Below, piece after piece: positions 1-11,252 of a DNA stretch of 64,000 bases (the first letter of the stretch is position 1; each line of letters starts with the position of its first letter). The notes under the pieces are model-generated. The model ran no database searches and was not told where the DNA came from. It worked only from the letters and a program-made list of their open reading frames with translations. The DNA is from Eutreptiella sp. 'Long Island Sound 2002'. Lineage: Eukaryota > Euglenozoa > Euglenophyceae > Eutreptiales > Eutreptiaceae. Location of the stretch: contig OZ038385.1 in the NCBI GenBank assembly GCA_964036045.1, positions 56,481,919 to 56,545,918 of the forward strand, given 5' to 3'. Both the position numbers and the translations under genes were made by a program.

Positions 1-54
1 GGAGCCGAGACACTGCGTCGGGGATGTCTTCGTTGCGCCCCGCCATGTCCCCGG

Positions 55-999
55 CTACCGGTCCCTCGAATGCCGACCGAAGTACGGCTGGAAGCGGTGG
101 GGGTCGGCTGGGGGGCTCCAGGGCGGGGGAGCGTAGGGGTTGTGGGCCATGGCCACCCGGGGGTCGTGGGGGTCCCCTGAGTACGGGTAGGGCTGGAGGG
201 GGGCTGCTGCATGGTGGTCGTGGCGGCTGGAGTGTGCGCGGGGCTCATCGCGGTACGTGCGACGCCTCGGCTGCGGGCTGTCGCGGCGATGGCCAGGGCT
301 GCGGCGGCGGGACGGGGACTTGTCCGAGCGGCGGGGGCTGTACCTGCGCTGATACTTGGGGTCTGGTTCTCCTTCTGACTCCGACGTGGCCGTAAGGTCC
401 ACCTGATCTTCTGGTTCCCGCAGACGGCGGGGCTTTTGCCCGCGACTCCCTCGATGGGTCTTTCGGGCAGGGTAGTCTCTGTCAGGGTCAGGCACCCAGG
501 GAGTGTACGGCTGCTTCTTGGATTCGGCCCAGGTCACTCGCCAGCCGCGAGCGGTGTGCTGCCTGGTCAGTCGCATGCCTCTGTCATACTTAGCGGGTCG
601 AATTCCGACAATCGTGAATTTGGCCTTATGGTTGAGTTGTTCGTCCGAAATGAACGACAGGCCGGCGCCAAATTTATCCCTGAGGATGCCTCCGAGGAGT
701 CCTGCGTCGACTTCTCCAGACGGCGGATTGTCGACTTCTTGCCAGCCGACCCACAGGGCTTTCGAGAAGGTCTGCGGATCAACTTTTTGGGGCGTATACC
801 CCTTCTTTTTGGCCGCGCCCTGTGCCTGGTTGGCGGCTGCGGCTTCGGCTGGGGAGGCGGCTGGCTGGACTGTCAGCAACCTGCTGGACTGGAGGGGGGC
901 TGGAGACGAAGGTGCGCAGGACGTCCGCGATGCCGGGCAAACTGGGCGCATGGCTGCGGACCCAGGCCCACTGACACATGGTGCTGGGGCGCACAGCAT
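55..999 (-). CDS. Unknown Arg/Ser-rich protein or 3' exon of the gene at 8.2-10.2 kb
   Basis: A 314-codon open frame that stops with TAG at 55-57. The first 60 or so residues look non-coding-like (Cys/Pro/Ser rich), so the real start or 3' splice site probably lies near 830-910. The middle (about residues 65-160) is a mixed-composition, globular-looking segment containing KALWVGWQEVDNP, FGAGLSFISDEQ and ARGWRVTWAESKK. The last 150 residues are disordered and highly charged, with an acidic patch followed by RS/SR-type repeats (RRYSPRRSDK, PSRRRSPGHRR) and a Pro/His/Tyr tail. I recognise no family. SR-like tails occur in RNA-binding proteins and in retroelement Gag-like proteins. The large minus-strand ORF at 8182-10173 lies upstream with a possible GT donor at 8181-8180, so this may be its next exon across a roughly 7-kb intron. 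Confidence 0.4.
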   Translation of the reverse strand: MLCAPAPCVSGPGSAAMRPVCPASRTSCAPSSPAPLQSSRLLTVQPAASPAEAAAANQAQGAAKKKGYTPQKVDPQTFSKALWVGWQEVDNPPSGEVDAGLLGGILRDKFGAGLSFISDEQLNHKAKFTIVGIRPAKYDRGMRLTRQHTARGWRVTWAESKKQPYTPWVPDPDRDYPARKTHRGSRGQKPRRLREPEDQVDLTATSESEGEPDPKYQRRYSPRRSDKSPSRRRSPGHRRDSPQPRRRTYRDEPRAHSSRHDHHAAAPLQPYPYSGDPHDPRVAMAHNPYAPPPWSPPADPHRFQPYFGRHSRDR

Positions 1000-1118
1000 A
1001 GAAGGTAAAAAATGGCAGGAAAATGCTCAGCATATTGCTCAGGATATTTGGGGATGCTCAGCATTCATGCTCAGCAAATGGGACTCATATTGCAGGGTTG
1101 ATCTCGGAAGTCCCAGCC

Positions 1119-1257
1119 AAAATTTCTTCCGAGCTCCCCCGGCACGGTCGGCTGGGAAGCCCATGGAACATTCCTACCGATATCGGTTGCGTTTTGGGGG
1201 GCCGATCTGGCTGCCAAAACTTCCGAGCATCTTTCCGAGGGATTTCAAAAACTTCCA
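1119..1257. repeat. 139-bp direct repeat, copy 1 (partner 7842-7980)
   Basis: Begins aaaatttcttccgagctc and ends aacttcca. It is almost identical to 7842-7980 in the same orientation, with differences only in the last 30 bases. It contains the palindrome ccgatatcgg. The two copies bound the 6.6-kb repeat-rich block between the two minus-strand ORFs. Confidence 0.9.
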
Positions 1258-1419
1258 GGCGTTTTTCCATCGGTTTTTTGTACGATGAACTACACCGTTC
1301 TTGGTTCCCAAATCCCACACCTCAGCAAAGAAACACACAAAAAGGCAAGCATGACGGTTCACTTAACACCTCTACTGCTACCGGAATCCACTGAGATTAG
1401 ACACCCTGCCCCATTGTTA

Positions 1420-2056
1420 GAGGGTGGGGGAGGGTGGGGGAGGGTTGGGAGAGGGTTGGGAGAGAGTGGGAGAGGGTTGGAGGAGGGTGGGAGAGGGTTG
1501 GGAGACGGTTGAGAGAGGGTTGGGAGAGGGTGGGAGACGGTTGGGAGAGGGTTGGGAGAGGGTGGGAGAGGGTTGGGAGAGGGTGGGAGAGGGTTGGGAG
1601 AGGGTGGGAGAGGGTTGGGAGAGGTTGGGAGAGGATTGGGAGAGGGTGGGAGAGGGTTGGGAGAGGGTGGGAGAGGGTTGGGAGAGGGTGGGAGAGAGTG
1701 GGGGAGGGTTGGGAGAGGGTTGGGAGAGAGTGGGAGAGGGTTGGGAGAGGGTGGGAGAGGGTTGGGAGACGGTTGAGAGAGGGTTGGAAGAGGGTGGGAG
1801 AGGGTTGGGAGAGGGTTGGGAGAGGCTGGGAGAGGGTTGGGAGAGGGTGGGAGAGGGTTGGGAGAGGGTGGGAGAGGGTTGGGAGAGGGCGGGAGACAGT
1901 GGGAGGGGGTTGGGAGGGGGTGGGAGAGGGTTGGGAGACGGTTGAGAGAGGGTTGGAAGAGGGCGGGAGAGGGTTGAGAGAGGGTTGGGAGAGGCTGGGA
2001 GAGGGTTGGGAGAGGGTGGGAGAGGGTTGGGAGAGGGTGGGAGAGGGTTGGAAGAA
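1420..2056. repeat. G-rich minisatellite, 21-bp composite unit
   Basis: About 30 units built from gggagagggt (10) and tgggagagggt (11) blocks, with every G run on the plus strand. Frames stay open on both strands only because the unit length is a multiple of three and lacks stops. Regular GGG runs could form G-quadruplexes on the plus strand. Confidence 0.95.
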
Positions 2057-5000
2057 GCAAAGTTGTGGTGAAAGCTGCTGATTGGGGCTTTACATAGAGC
2101 CCCTAGTTGTGAAAATCTGAAACAGTGGGCCCCTGTAGGGGGGGGCGGATAGTCGAGCTCAGTTTGGACCCTTCTAATTCTGTGATGGTGTGGTAAAGTT
2201 CCACAAAACAAAGTTGTGGTGAAAGCTGGTGGTTGGGGCTTTACATAGAGCCCCTAGTTGTGAAAATCTGAAACAGTGGGCCCCTGTAGGGGGGGGGCGG
2301 ATAGTCGAGCTCACTTTGGAACCTTCTAATTCTGTGATGGTGTGGTAAAATTCCACAAAACAAAGTTGTGGTGAAAGCTGGTGGTTGGGGCTTTACATAG
2401 AGCCCCTAGTTGTGAAAATCTGAAACAGTGGGCCCCTGTAGGGGGGCGGATGATCGAGCTCACTTTGGAGCCTTCTAAATCTGTGATGGTGTGGTAAAAT
2501 TCCACAAAACAAAGTTGTGGTGAAAGCTGCTGATTGGGGCTTTACATAGAGCCCCTAGTTGTGAAAATCTGAAACAGTGGGCCCCTGTAGGGGGGCGGAT
2601 AGTCGAGCTCACTTTGGAGCCTTCTAAATCTGTGATGGTGTGGTAAAATTCCACAAAACAAAGTTGTGGTGAAAGCTGGTGGTTGGGGCTTTACATAGAG
2701 CCCCTAGTTGTGAAAATCTGAAACAGTGGGCCCCTGTAGGGGGGCGGATAGTCGAGCTCACTTTGGAGCCTTCTAATTCTGTGATGGTGTGGTAAAATTC
2801 CACAAAACAAAGTTGTGGTGAAAGCTGGTGGTTGGGGCTTTACATAGAGCCCCTAGTTGTGAAAATCTGAAACAGTGGGCCCCTGTAGGGGGGGGCGGAT
2901 AGTGGAGGTCACTTTGGAGCCTTCTAATTCTGTGATGGTGTGGTAAAATTCCACAAAACAAAGTTGTGGTGAAAGCTGCTGATTGGGGCTTTACATAGAG
3001 CCCCTAGTTGTGAAAATCTGAAACAGTGGGCCCCTGTAGGGGGGCGGATAGTCGAGCTCACTTTGGAGCCTTCTAAATCTGTGATGGTGTGGTAAAATTC
3101 CACAAAACAAAGGTGTGGTGAAAGCTGGTGGTTGGGGCTTTACATAGAGCCCCTAGTTGTGAAAATCTGAAACAGTGGGCCCCTGTAGGGGGGCGGATAG
3201 TCGAGGTCACTTTGGAGCCTTCTAATTCTGTGATGGTGTGGTAAAATTCCACAAAACAAAGTTGTGGTGAAAGCTGGTGGTTGGGGCTTTACATAGAGCC
3301 CCTAGTTGTGAAAATCTGAAACAGTGGGCCCCTGTAGGGGGGCGGATAGTCGAGCTCACTTTGGAGCCTTCTAAATATGTGAGGGTGTGGTAAAATTCCA
3401 CAAAACAAAGTTGTGGTGAAAGCTGCTCATTGGGGCTTTACATAGAGCCCCTAGTTGTGAAAATCTGAAACAGTGGGCCCCTGTAGGGGGGCGGATAGTC
3501 GAGCTCACTTTGGAGCCTTCTAATTCTGTGATGGTGTGGTCAAATTCCACAAAACAAAGTTGTGGTGAAAGCTGAAGGTTGGGGCTTTACATAGAGCCCC
3601 TAGTTGTGAAAATCTGAAACAGTGGGCCCCTGTAGGGGGGCGGATAGTCGAGCTCACTTTGGAGCCTTCTAATTCTGTGATGGTGTGGTAAAATTCCACA
3701 AAACAAAGTTGTGGTGAAAGCTGAAGGTTGGGGCTTTACATAGAGCCCCTAGTTGTGAAAATCTGAAACAGTGGGCCCCTGTAGGGGGGCGGATAGTCGA
3801 GCTCACTTTAGACCCTTCTAAATGTGTGATGGTGTGGTAAAATTCCACAAAACAAAGTTGTGGTGAAAGCTGGTGGTTGGGGCTTTACATAGAGCCCCTA
3901 GTTGTGAAAATCTGAGACAGTGGGCCCGTGTAGGGGGGGGGGGCGGATAGTCGAGCTCAGTTTGGACCCTTCTAATTCTGTGATGGTGTGGTAAAATTCC
4001 ACAAAACAAAGTTGTGGTGAAAGCTGGTGGTTGGGGCTTTACATAGAGCCCCTAGTTGTGAAAATCTGAAACAGTAGGCCCCTGTAGGGGGGCGGATAGT
4101 CGAGCTTACTTTGGAGCCTTCTAAATCTGTGAAGGTGTGGTAAAATTCCACAAAACAAAGTTGTGGTGAAAGCTGGTGGTTGGGGCTTTAAATAGAGCCC
4201 CTAGTTGTAAAAATCTGAAACAGTGGGCCCCTGTAGGGGGGCGGATAGTCGAGCTCACTTTGGAGCCTTCTAATTCTGTGATGGTGTGGTAAAATTCCAC
4301 AAAACAAAGTTGTGGTGAAAGCTGGAGGTTGGGGCTTTACATAGAGCCCCTAGTTGTGAAAATCTGAAACAGTGGGCCCCTGTAGGTGGGCGGATAGTCG
4401 AGCTCACTTTGGAGCCTTCTAAATCTGTGAGGGTGTGGTAAAGTTCCACAAAACAAAGTTGTGGTGAAAGCTGCTGATTGGGGCTTTACATAGAGCCCCT
4501 AGTTGTAAAAATCTGAAACAGTGGGCCCCTGTAGGGGGGCGGATAGTCGAGCTCACTTTGGAGCCTTCTAAATCTGTGATGGTGTGGTAAAATTCCACAA
4601 AACAAAGTTGTGGTGAAAGCTGGTGGTTGGGGCTTTACATAGAGCCCCTAGTTGTGAAAATCTGAAACAGTGGGCCCCTGTAGGGGGGCGAATAGTCGAG
4701 CTCACTTTGGAGCCTTCTAAATATGTGATGGTGTGGTAAAATTCCACAAAACAAAGTTGTGGTGAAAGCTGGTGGTTGGGGCTTTACATAGAGCCCCTAG
4801 TTGTGAAAATCTGAAACAGTGGGCCCCTGTAGGGGGGCGGATAGTCGAGCTCACTTTGGAGCCTTCTAAATCTGTGAGGGTGTGGTAAAGTTCCACAAAA
4901 CAAAGTTGTGGTGAAAGCTGCTGATTGGGGCTTTACATAGAGCCCCTAGTTGTAAAAATCTGAAACAGTGGGCCCCTGTAGGGGGGCGGATGATCGAGCT

Positions 5001-5705
5001 CACTTTGGAGCCTTCTAAATCTGTGAGGGTGTGGTAAAATTCCAGAAAACAAAGTTGTGGTGAAAGCTGCTGATTGGGGCTTTACATAGAGCCCCTAGTT
5101 GTGAAAATCTGAAACAGTGGGCCCCTGTAGGGGGGCGGATAGTCGAGCTCACTTTGGAGCCTTCTAAATCTGTGAGGGTGTGGTAAAGTTCCACAAAACA
5201 AAGTTGTGGTGAAAGCTGCTGATTGGGGCTTTACATAGAGCCCCTAGTTGTAAAAATCTGAAACAGTGGGCCCCTGTAGGGGGGCGGATGATCGAGCTCA
5301 CTTTGGAGCCTTCTAAATCTGTGAGGGTGTGGTAAAATTCCAGAAAACAAAGTTGTGGTGAAAGCTGCTGATTGGGGCTTTACATAGAGCCCCTAGTTGT
5401 GAAAATCTGAAACAGTGGGCCCGTGTAGGGGGGGGGCGGATAGTCGAGCTCACTTTAGACCCTTCTAAATCTGTGATGGTGTGGTAAAATTCCACAAAAC
5501 AAGGTTGTGGTGAAAGCTGGTGGTTGGGGCTTTACATAGAGCCCCTAGTTGTGAAAATCTGAAACAGTGGGCCCCTGTAGGGGGGCGGATAGTCGAGCTT
5601 ACTTTGGAGCCTTCTAAATCTGTGAAGGTGTGGTAAAATTCCACAAAACAAAGTTGTGGTGAAAGCTGGTGGTTGGGGCTTTACATAGAGCCCCTAGTTG
5701 TAAAA
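2057..5705. repeat. About 149-bp tandem satellite, roughly 24 copies
   Basis: Head-to-tail monomers of 149-152 bp. Successive copies of aaagttgtggtgaaagc fall near 2210, 2362, 2511, 2660 and 2809. Length variation comes mostly from a run of 6-11 G in each unit just before cggatagtcgagct. Each monomer carries two inverted motifs: ggggcttt...agcccc, and gtgg-aaaatt-ccac. Copies are very similar, with a few point variants (ctgatt versus gtggtt, aatct versus aatatg), so the array is young or homogenised. It breaks off abruptly at gttgtaaaaat near 5705, where the next array begins. Confidence 0.97.
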
Positions 5706-5860
5706 ATAATTCACGGAGGGGGGTAAATAATTCACGGAGGGGTAAAATAATTCACGGAGGGGGGTAAATAATTCACGGAGGGGTCAAATAATTCACGGAG
5801 GGGGGTAAACAATTCACGGAGGGGTCAAATAATTCACGGAGGGGGGTAAACAATTCACAG
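5706..5860. repeat. 'aattcacggagggg' tandem array, about 21-bp unit
   Basis: Seven units of the form taattcacggaggggggtaaa directly follow the satellite. Two further copies stand alone at about 7138-7170, and a degraded one at 6450-6463 (gtaaacaattcacc). The sequence between has therefore probably been inserted into a once longer array. Confidence 0.85.
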
Positions 5861-7841
5861 GGAGACAAGGAGACCTGAATTCTGTCATTTAGGAAAGCTC
5901 TAGTGTCTCAGCACAGTAGGTTGTCTCACTCCCCTCATCCTGGAGCAAGTGGAGGGAAAGGACAAACCAAACCCTGTTCAGGACACTACAATCTGAGAAA
6001 GACAGGTGACTTCTTCGAATGTCTAACCAAAATCATCACGGCAATGTTGTTTGCAACTGCAACAGATGGATGCAAGAAACACAGCCTAGAAGCCTAACAG
6101 CTGGTGGCCATACAGTGTTGTGTTAGGCTACGCTGCCCAGCTGCCTCCATGAATGTGATGTCTCTGGCGGTGAGCATAATTTGACGTCTCGTGCCCCTCT
6201 CCGCCTTTGCTGTGCTGAACTACATCGCCAACCACACACCCACGGTAGGAAAAGAGGAAAAATTTGAAATTTCGGAAGCTTGGGTCTCAGAATCAGGAGT
6301 TTCGCTGCAGACCTTATTCAAGCTGTACGAGCTTTCTGCTGGAGTTTGGGGTGGTGCGCACGATTGAAAGGTGCGCACGTTCGACCCCTTGGCCATTTTT
6401 GTGCGTAGTACTCACAACCACAACACAAAAAGACAGAATCAAAATCAGGTAAACAATTCACCTGTGCAGAACACGCGGAGTGCATGGGCTGGGGAAAGGG
6501 GGGAAACTCAAGCCCGGGGTCAATTCAGGGGGTCTCGGTTTCAGTGCAGTGAGTGTAGTGCAGTGTGGTGCGGTACAGTGCAGGGGCTATTCCTAACTAA
6601 AGCACCAGGGCAAATCACAGAAAATTGTATTGTCTGCAACATCCCTAACCTGTTAAAGTCCTTAAAAATGTGTGGAAGCCGAAGCCAGGAGGGGTTGGTC
6701 CATGTGGACCGCCCAGGCGGGGAGGGTGGAGAGGAACTTACAGGTTTTTATTTTTACATCCCACCCTGCTCTCTCTGACCCCTTGGGTGCCCGGGCGTCC
6801 TCTCCTCCCCCCCCCTGTAGGGCAGTGAAGGCAAGCCTGCCTGCCCAGGCACCCCGCCATCAGACAGCACCGTTTAACAGGCAAGAAAGTGTTCTCCAAA
6901 AATGAAAAAAAAAATTTCCGAAAGCGGTGCTGTCAGTGGCCCCCTTGTGTTTAACTGACTTTTGTTTGTGCTGGTTGTTTAACAGAGGGTCGGGGAAGGG
7001 GTCGAGAGCAGAGGGGAGGGGTTTAAGGGGTATAGCTGCCCAGCCGATGAGTCCCCCCTTGCAGGGGGACCCAGAGCAAACATACAGACACCCACGCATG
7101 CCCACCCATACACACATACACACGCATTAAAAACAACAATTCACGGAGGTGTCAAATAATTCACGGAGGGGAGACGCCCACGCGTAGCCCTTGCGGCCGC
7201 TGTCGGGGTGTCCCAGTGCCGTGGGTGGCTAGGGGGGGGGGTCGGTCCTAACCCCTTCCTATCTCTTAGCAGCAGCAGGCAAGTAAGCAGGCAGTACCGG
7301 GGGTCATAACCCCGGGGTAACAGTAGCCGGGACTCAACGTGAGTCCTCTTAACCATCAGCAACCCCAAATTCCGCCGGGGCTTAACTCCCGAACGAAACA
7401 TGGGGGGCTTGGGGGGTTGGGGGTTGGGGGTGATGGTCCATAAAAGTCTGAAGTCTGAAGTCTGATAGCCTATTGGGTTACTATACCCATAGCTGACACA
7501 CACGCAAAAAGAAAACCACAAAAGCAGGCACAAAGCTTCACAAGACACAAAGGGCAAACAGTCATAAGCTTGAGTACAGTGTTCTCCATGCAAGTTTGTA
7601 GGCAAAGCAGGCACCAAGGATCAAACTGCAATTGCACATGTCAAAACCAAAAGTGCAAATTCACAAAGGAGCTCAAAGGGGAAGCAGTCATAAGCTTGAG
7701 CACAGTGTTCTCCATGCAATTTTGTAGGCAAAGCAAACAAAGGGTAGACAAACATTAGCTTCAACGTACTGTTCTCCATGGCATCTTGCAGGCAAGGTAG
7801 GCACCAAGCATGCAACCAAAGTTCCACTACGTTCAGGCTAA
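5861..7841. other. Repeat-flanked sequence without a recognisable gene
   Basis: No convincing exon on either strand; open frames here are short and lack recognisable domains. It holds isolated 'ttcacggagg' copies (7138-7170) and three imperfect copies of a roughly 50-bp segment (caca/gtgttctccatgcaa...gtaggcaaagca) near 7580-7625, 7697-7740 and 7770-7805, which make a degenerate tandem repeat just before the second 139-bp repeat. Confidence 0.5.
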
Positions 7842-7980
7842 AAAATTTCTTCCGAGCTCCCCCGGCACGGTCGGCTGGGAAGCCCATGGAACATTCCTAC
7901 CGATATCGGTTGCGTTTTGGGGGGCCGATCTGGCTGCCAAAACTTCCGAGCATCTTTCCAAGGGTTTTCGAAAACTTCCA
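7842..7980. repeat. 139-bp direct repeat, copy 2 (partner 1119-1257)
   Basis: Same orientation as copy 1 and near identical up to catctttcc, then diverging (aagggttttcga versus gagggatttcaa). It lies about 180 bp beyond the stop of the large minus-strand ORF. Confidence 0.9.
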
Positions 7981-8181
7981 AGCGACGGACCGAAGCATAT
8001 CGCATGCACGTCGGTACAGATTTCCTAAAATTGCCACCGGTAACCGGACAATATTGGTCTCTCTTTCAGTGTTCTGTGCTGGGCACCGGTGGTACATGTG
8101 ATCCCGAATCGGGGATTGCGGGAGGGTGCTGACGTTCGCGCCGTACTGGCGGAAAAGCTAGAGGTGGAACGCGTGTGCAAC

Positions 8182-10173
8182 CTCGTCCTCACAGCCTTTG
8201 GGGATTTCCGGGATCCACTCCAGGAGGGAGGCCAGTGCGGCATCAATGGGCGAAGCCGACGGCGGCTGGGGAGCAGTGCCCGGCGCCCGGAAGGCAGAAG
8301 CCGCTCTGGGCTTAGGGATCGGGTCCGGGACGGCGAACGACAACCCGGGGGCACGCGCAGGGGTCTCCGGGACCGGCACGGCGCTCGGCGCGGCCATAGC
8401 CCTGCGGAGGACGTCGGCCAACTCCTCGAAATCAGGTGCCTGGGGCGAGGTAAGGACCGCCGCGGCGAGTATGACCGGCACAAGGACCAGGAACTGCTGA
8501 GAGCCGGGGGTAGGCAATTCGAAAGAAGCCGGAACCGCACTGCGCACGGCATTGGCGAACGCCGGCGGTGTGGACGGGAGGCCGCGGAGTCTGGTGGCGA
8601 TGGACAAGAGGGGGGGTATGGACCTGATGAAACTGTTGAGCCGAACGGCTTCGGTCTGCCGCTGCGCCGCGGCATAACGTTGGGCCTGTTGATGGGCATT
8701 GTCCCGCTCAGCGCGGACCATGTCCAGATCCCGCGTGAGGGACTCCAGGTCGCCCCGTGCCACGGCCAACTCCTGTTGCTGGGCCTCGTACTGGTCACGC
8801 AATTGAGCGTAATCAGTGGAGTAGGCCGTTACGTCCAGGTCCGGGATGAAGGGCTCCCCCACCTGGGAGGGGCTGGGGGGGGCTGATCCGACAGCCGGGG
8901 CTGGCGACTCCGGAGGCGTGGGGTCCGCGGCAGCCGGTTGGACTTGGGAGGCGGGCTCGGGGAGGTTGAAAGAACGCCTTGTCTGCTCGGGCAACAGCGA
9001 TGAAGGCGATTGTTCGGCCCCTGTAGGGGTGGGCTTGTCCTGGGACCTGTATAGGGCTGACGCCGGGGTGAACGCCGTCGTGGCGAACAGAGTGCCGGCG
9101 GGGCTGGGCGCTGCTTGGCCTTTGGTGAGGTAAGGTGCGTGGCTGGGCGGCGTGAGCGGGGGGGGGCTGGCGGTGTCGGCGATGCCGGCCTGCAGCAGGG
9201 CGAAGGTGGGGGCTGTGGCCCAGGAATGCTCGCCAGCCTGCTCGATCTGATGCAGCAGCTCCACACTGCGGATCGGCAGGACCGAGCATTCGAGCAGCGG
9301 CCGCAGCTGCTCGGGGGTCCACATGCCCTTGTTGGCGAGGGCCGGGGGCGTGGAAACCGGGGCTGGCGTGTACTGCCCAGTGAGGCAGATGGAGGAGGCC
9401 CATGCCAGAAGTCCGAATTTCAGCGGGACGAGGTCCGCTGTCGGGATATGGGCCGCTTGCAGGACTACATGCACGTCATTGGGCAGCGCCCAAAAGGCCG
9501 CAACCACCTCGCGGGTGCGGAGGCGGTCCCACGACGGCCTGAGGTGGGGGGCAAGGAACTGGCTGATGGGCTTGTGGATCTTGTGGGAGACCTTCTGGCT
9601 TTGGATGTCTGGGCGAGTGGTAGTGTCGATGGATGGAGGCGATTCTCGGGCCGTGTACAGGCCCTTGAAGACTTGGCTGCGAAGGCGTGACGCTGAGATC
9701 GGAACATGGCTTGGACTCCACCGCGTGACGAGTGCTGTTGTGAGGGCCTCAGGGTCCTTGGATACATACTCCAGCAGCGGGCCTCCTTGTACCAGCGACA
9801 GGGGGACGTGTTCGATGACCTTCGTGTCAGACGGGCCTGCGGCGACCGTAACGGTGGCTGTGAGCAGGAGTCCCCGCGGCGTCCACGCTCCCGTCGCGGC
9901 TGTGATAGCCTGGATGTCGCCGTCGGCGGCTGTCCATCGCAAGGCGTCACATAAGTCAGCCAGGGCGGGGTCGGTGGCCCGGATGGCTGTATCCGCAGCT
10001 TCCAGTGCATCATCCTTCAGCATGTCCAGTTCTCGTAGGAGACGGTCAGCGTCGTCGGACTGGGCAATTTCTATCAGAAACATGGGGAACGGCCCCCGAC
10101 GAATGGCGCCGCCTCGACTGGTGTCGGGGGCGGGAGAAGGGGTGTCCTGGGACGGCGCTGAGCGATCTGACAT
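8182..10173 (-). CDS. Large unknown protein with coiled coil and Pro-rich segments
   Basis: An uninterrupted minus-strand frame that stops at 8158-8160. The ATG at 10171-10173 (MSDRSAPSQDT) is my preferred start; a further in-frame ATG lies at 10287. The N-terminal 300 residues read as a folded helical domain (for example DDADRLLRELDMLKDDALEA, VVAAFWALPNDVHVVLQAA). A Pro/Ala/Ser-rich linker follows, then a heptad-like coiled coil near residues 455-500 (QYEAQQQELAVARGDLESL), then a hydrophobic helix-rich tail. A good donor (GAG|GTTGCAC) at 8182/8181 would end the exon after KGCEDE, so the gene may continue into the Arg/Ser-rich ORF at 55-999. I do not recognise a family. A Gag-like retroelement protein is possible, but no reverse transcriptase, integrase or zinc knuckle is visible nearby. 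Coding status is supported by length, non-repetitive composition and codon bias toward G/C third bases. Confidence 0.55.
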
Positions 10174-10555
10174 GGTAGGCTGTGGCGAGAAAGGAGCGGG
10201 TGGCCTGTGGCCGCAAGGCGTTGGGGGGGAGTGACAAGCCGGGGTGTTGGTAAACGGAGGCGCACAGACAACATAGGCAGCCCCCACTGGACGGGGCGCA
10301 CAGGAAGGAAATAAAGGGTGCCACGAGCGTGGCCATAGTGTGACGAAACAAAGAGCATGGCGCGATGGCGCAGAGCAACATGGGGCCGCCTGGCGGATCG
10401 GGCCGGCGAGTGGGGGTCCCAGGACTCACGAGGACGGGGGTGCGAGGGGAGCACCGCGCTGGCGCGCGGTGCTGCAACCCTAGTGGCGCATAGGTGAGGG
10501 GGGCCCCACGGTGGGACGACGAAGCTGACGACTGACGATACCCCTGCACAAGGCG

Positions 10556-10768
10556 TCACGCTTGAACGGCGGATACGTCGAATGCAGTCCCCGTCGCGGC
10601 TCCCCGCGTAGCGGCCTGGAAGATTGCCACGGCGAGGTCGACGTCTTGCCAGAGCCGATTGTAGAACGTTGCGCCCACTGTGAGCTGGAAGTGGCTAGCA
10701 AGGGGGAGGGACGCACCCGAGGTGCGGCACTCAGCCCTTGGAGACACGGGAATAAGAGGGAGAGACAA
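10556..10768 (-). CDS. Possible short exon or small ORF, unknown
   Basis: A 70-codon frame whose second half (ASHFQLTVGATFYNRLWQDV...) looks like a folded domain rather than low-complexity sequence. It lies upstream of the large minus-strand ORF and could be a 5' exon of that gene. No splice junction is convincing, and 10288-10555 between them shows nothing recognisable. Confidence 0.2.
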   Translation of the reverse strand: MSLPLIPVSPRAECRTSGASLPLASHFQLTVGATFYNRLWQDVDLAVAIFQAATRGAATGTAFDVSAVQA

Positions 10769-10939
10769 AGTGTACCACGTGGGTGGAGCAGAGCGGAGAA
10801 GGGGCCACGATGGCTAGAGCTGAGTCACGTGGTGGCACGACTATCACGACGATTCACGACTGGCTTCGAGCGTGGCAGTGCGTGTAGGCCATCCGTCCTA
10901 CAGCTACCATCCTGAGGGTTTTTAGACTGGTGCCAGGTC

Positions 10940-11252
10940 ACCAGCCTATGGGCAGTGGGCAGTGGAACTCCTCCAATGCACTGCCACAATGGGTGGGGGC
11001 AGTGGGCAGTGGAACTCCTGCCATGCACTGCCACACTGCCTGGGGGCAGTGGGTAGTGGAACTCCTGCACTGCACCGCCACCACACTGCCTGTGGGCAGT
11101 GGGCAGTGGAACTCCTGCAATGCACCGCCACACTGCCTGGGGGCAGTGGGCGGTGCAATTCCTGCAATGCACTGCCACACTGCCTGGGGGCAGTGGGTAG
11201 TGGAACTCCTCCAATGCACTGCCACACTGGGTGGGGGCAGTGGGCAGTGGCT
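10940..11252. repeat. About 46-bp minisatellite, 6-7 copies
   Basis: Imperfect tandem copies of a unit containing gggggcagtgggcagtgg followed by aactcctgcaatgcactgcc. Copies start about every 45-50 bases from 10946 and the array passes directly into the pentanucleotide array. Confidence 0.9.

Noticed and set aside
1359-2211. Long open frames on both strands (Pro/Ser/Leu or Gly/Arg/Trp repeats)
   Set aside because: They are translations of the 21-bp minisatellite, open in several frames at once.
2057-5705. CRISPR array
   Set aside because: The whole 149-bp monomer repeats with no unique spacers, and the context is eukaryotic.
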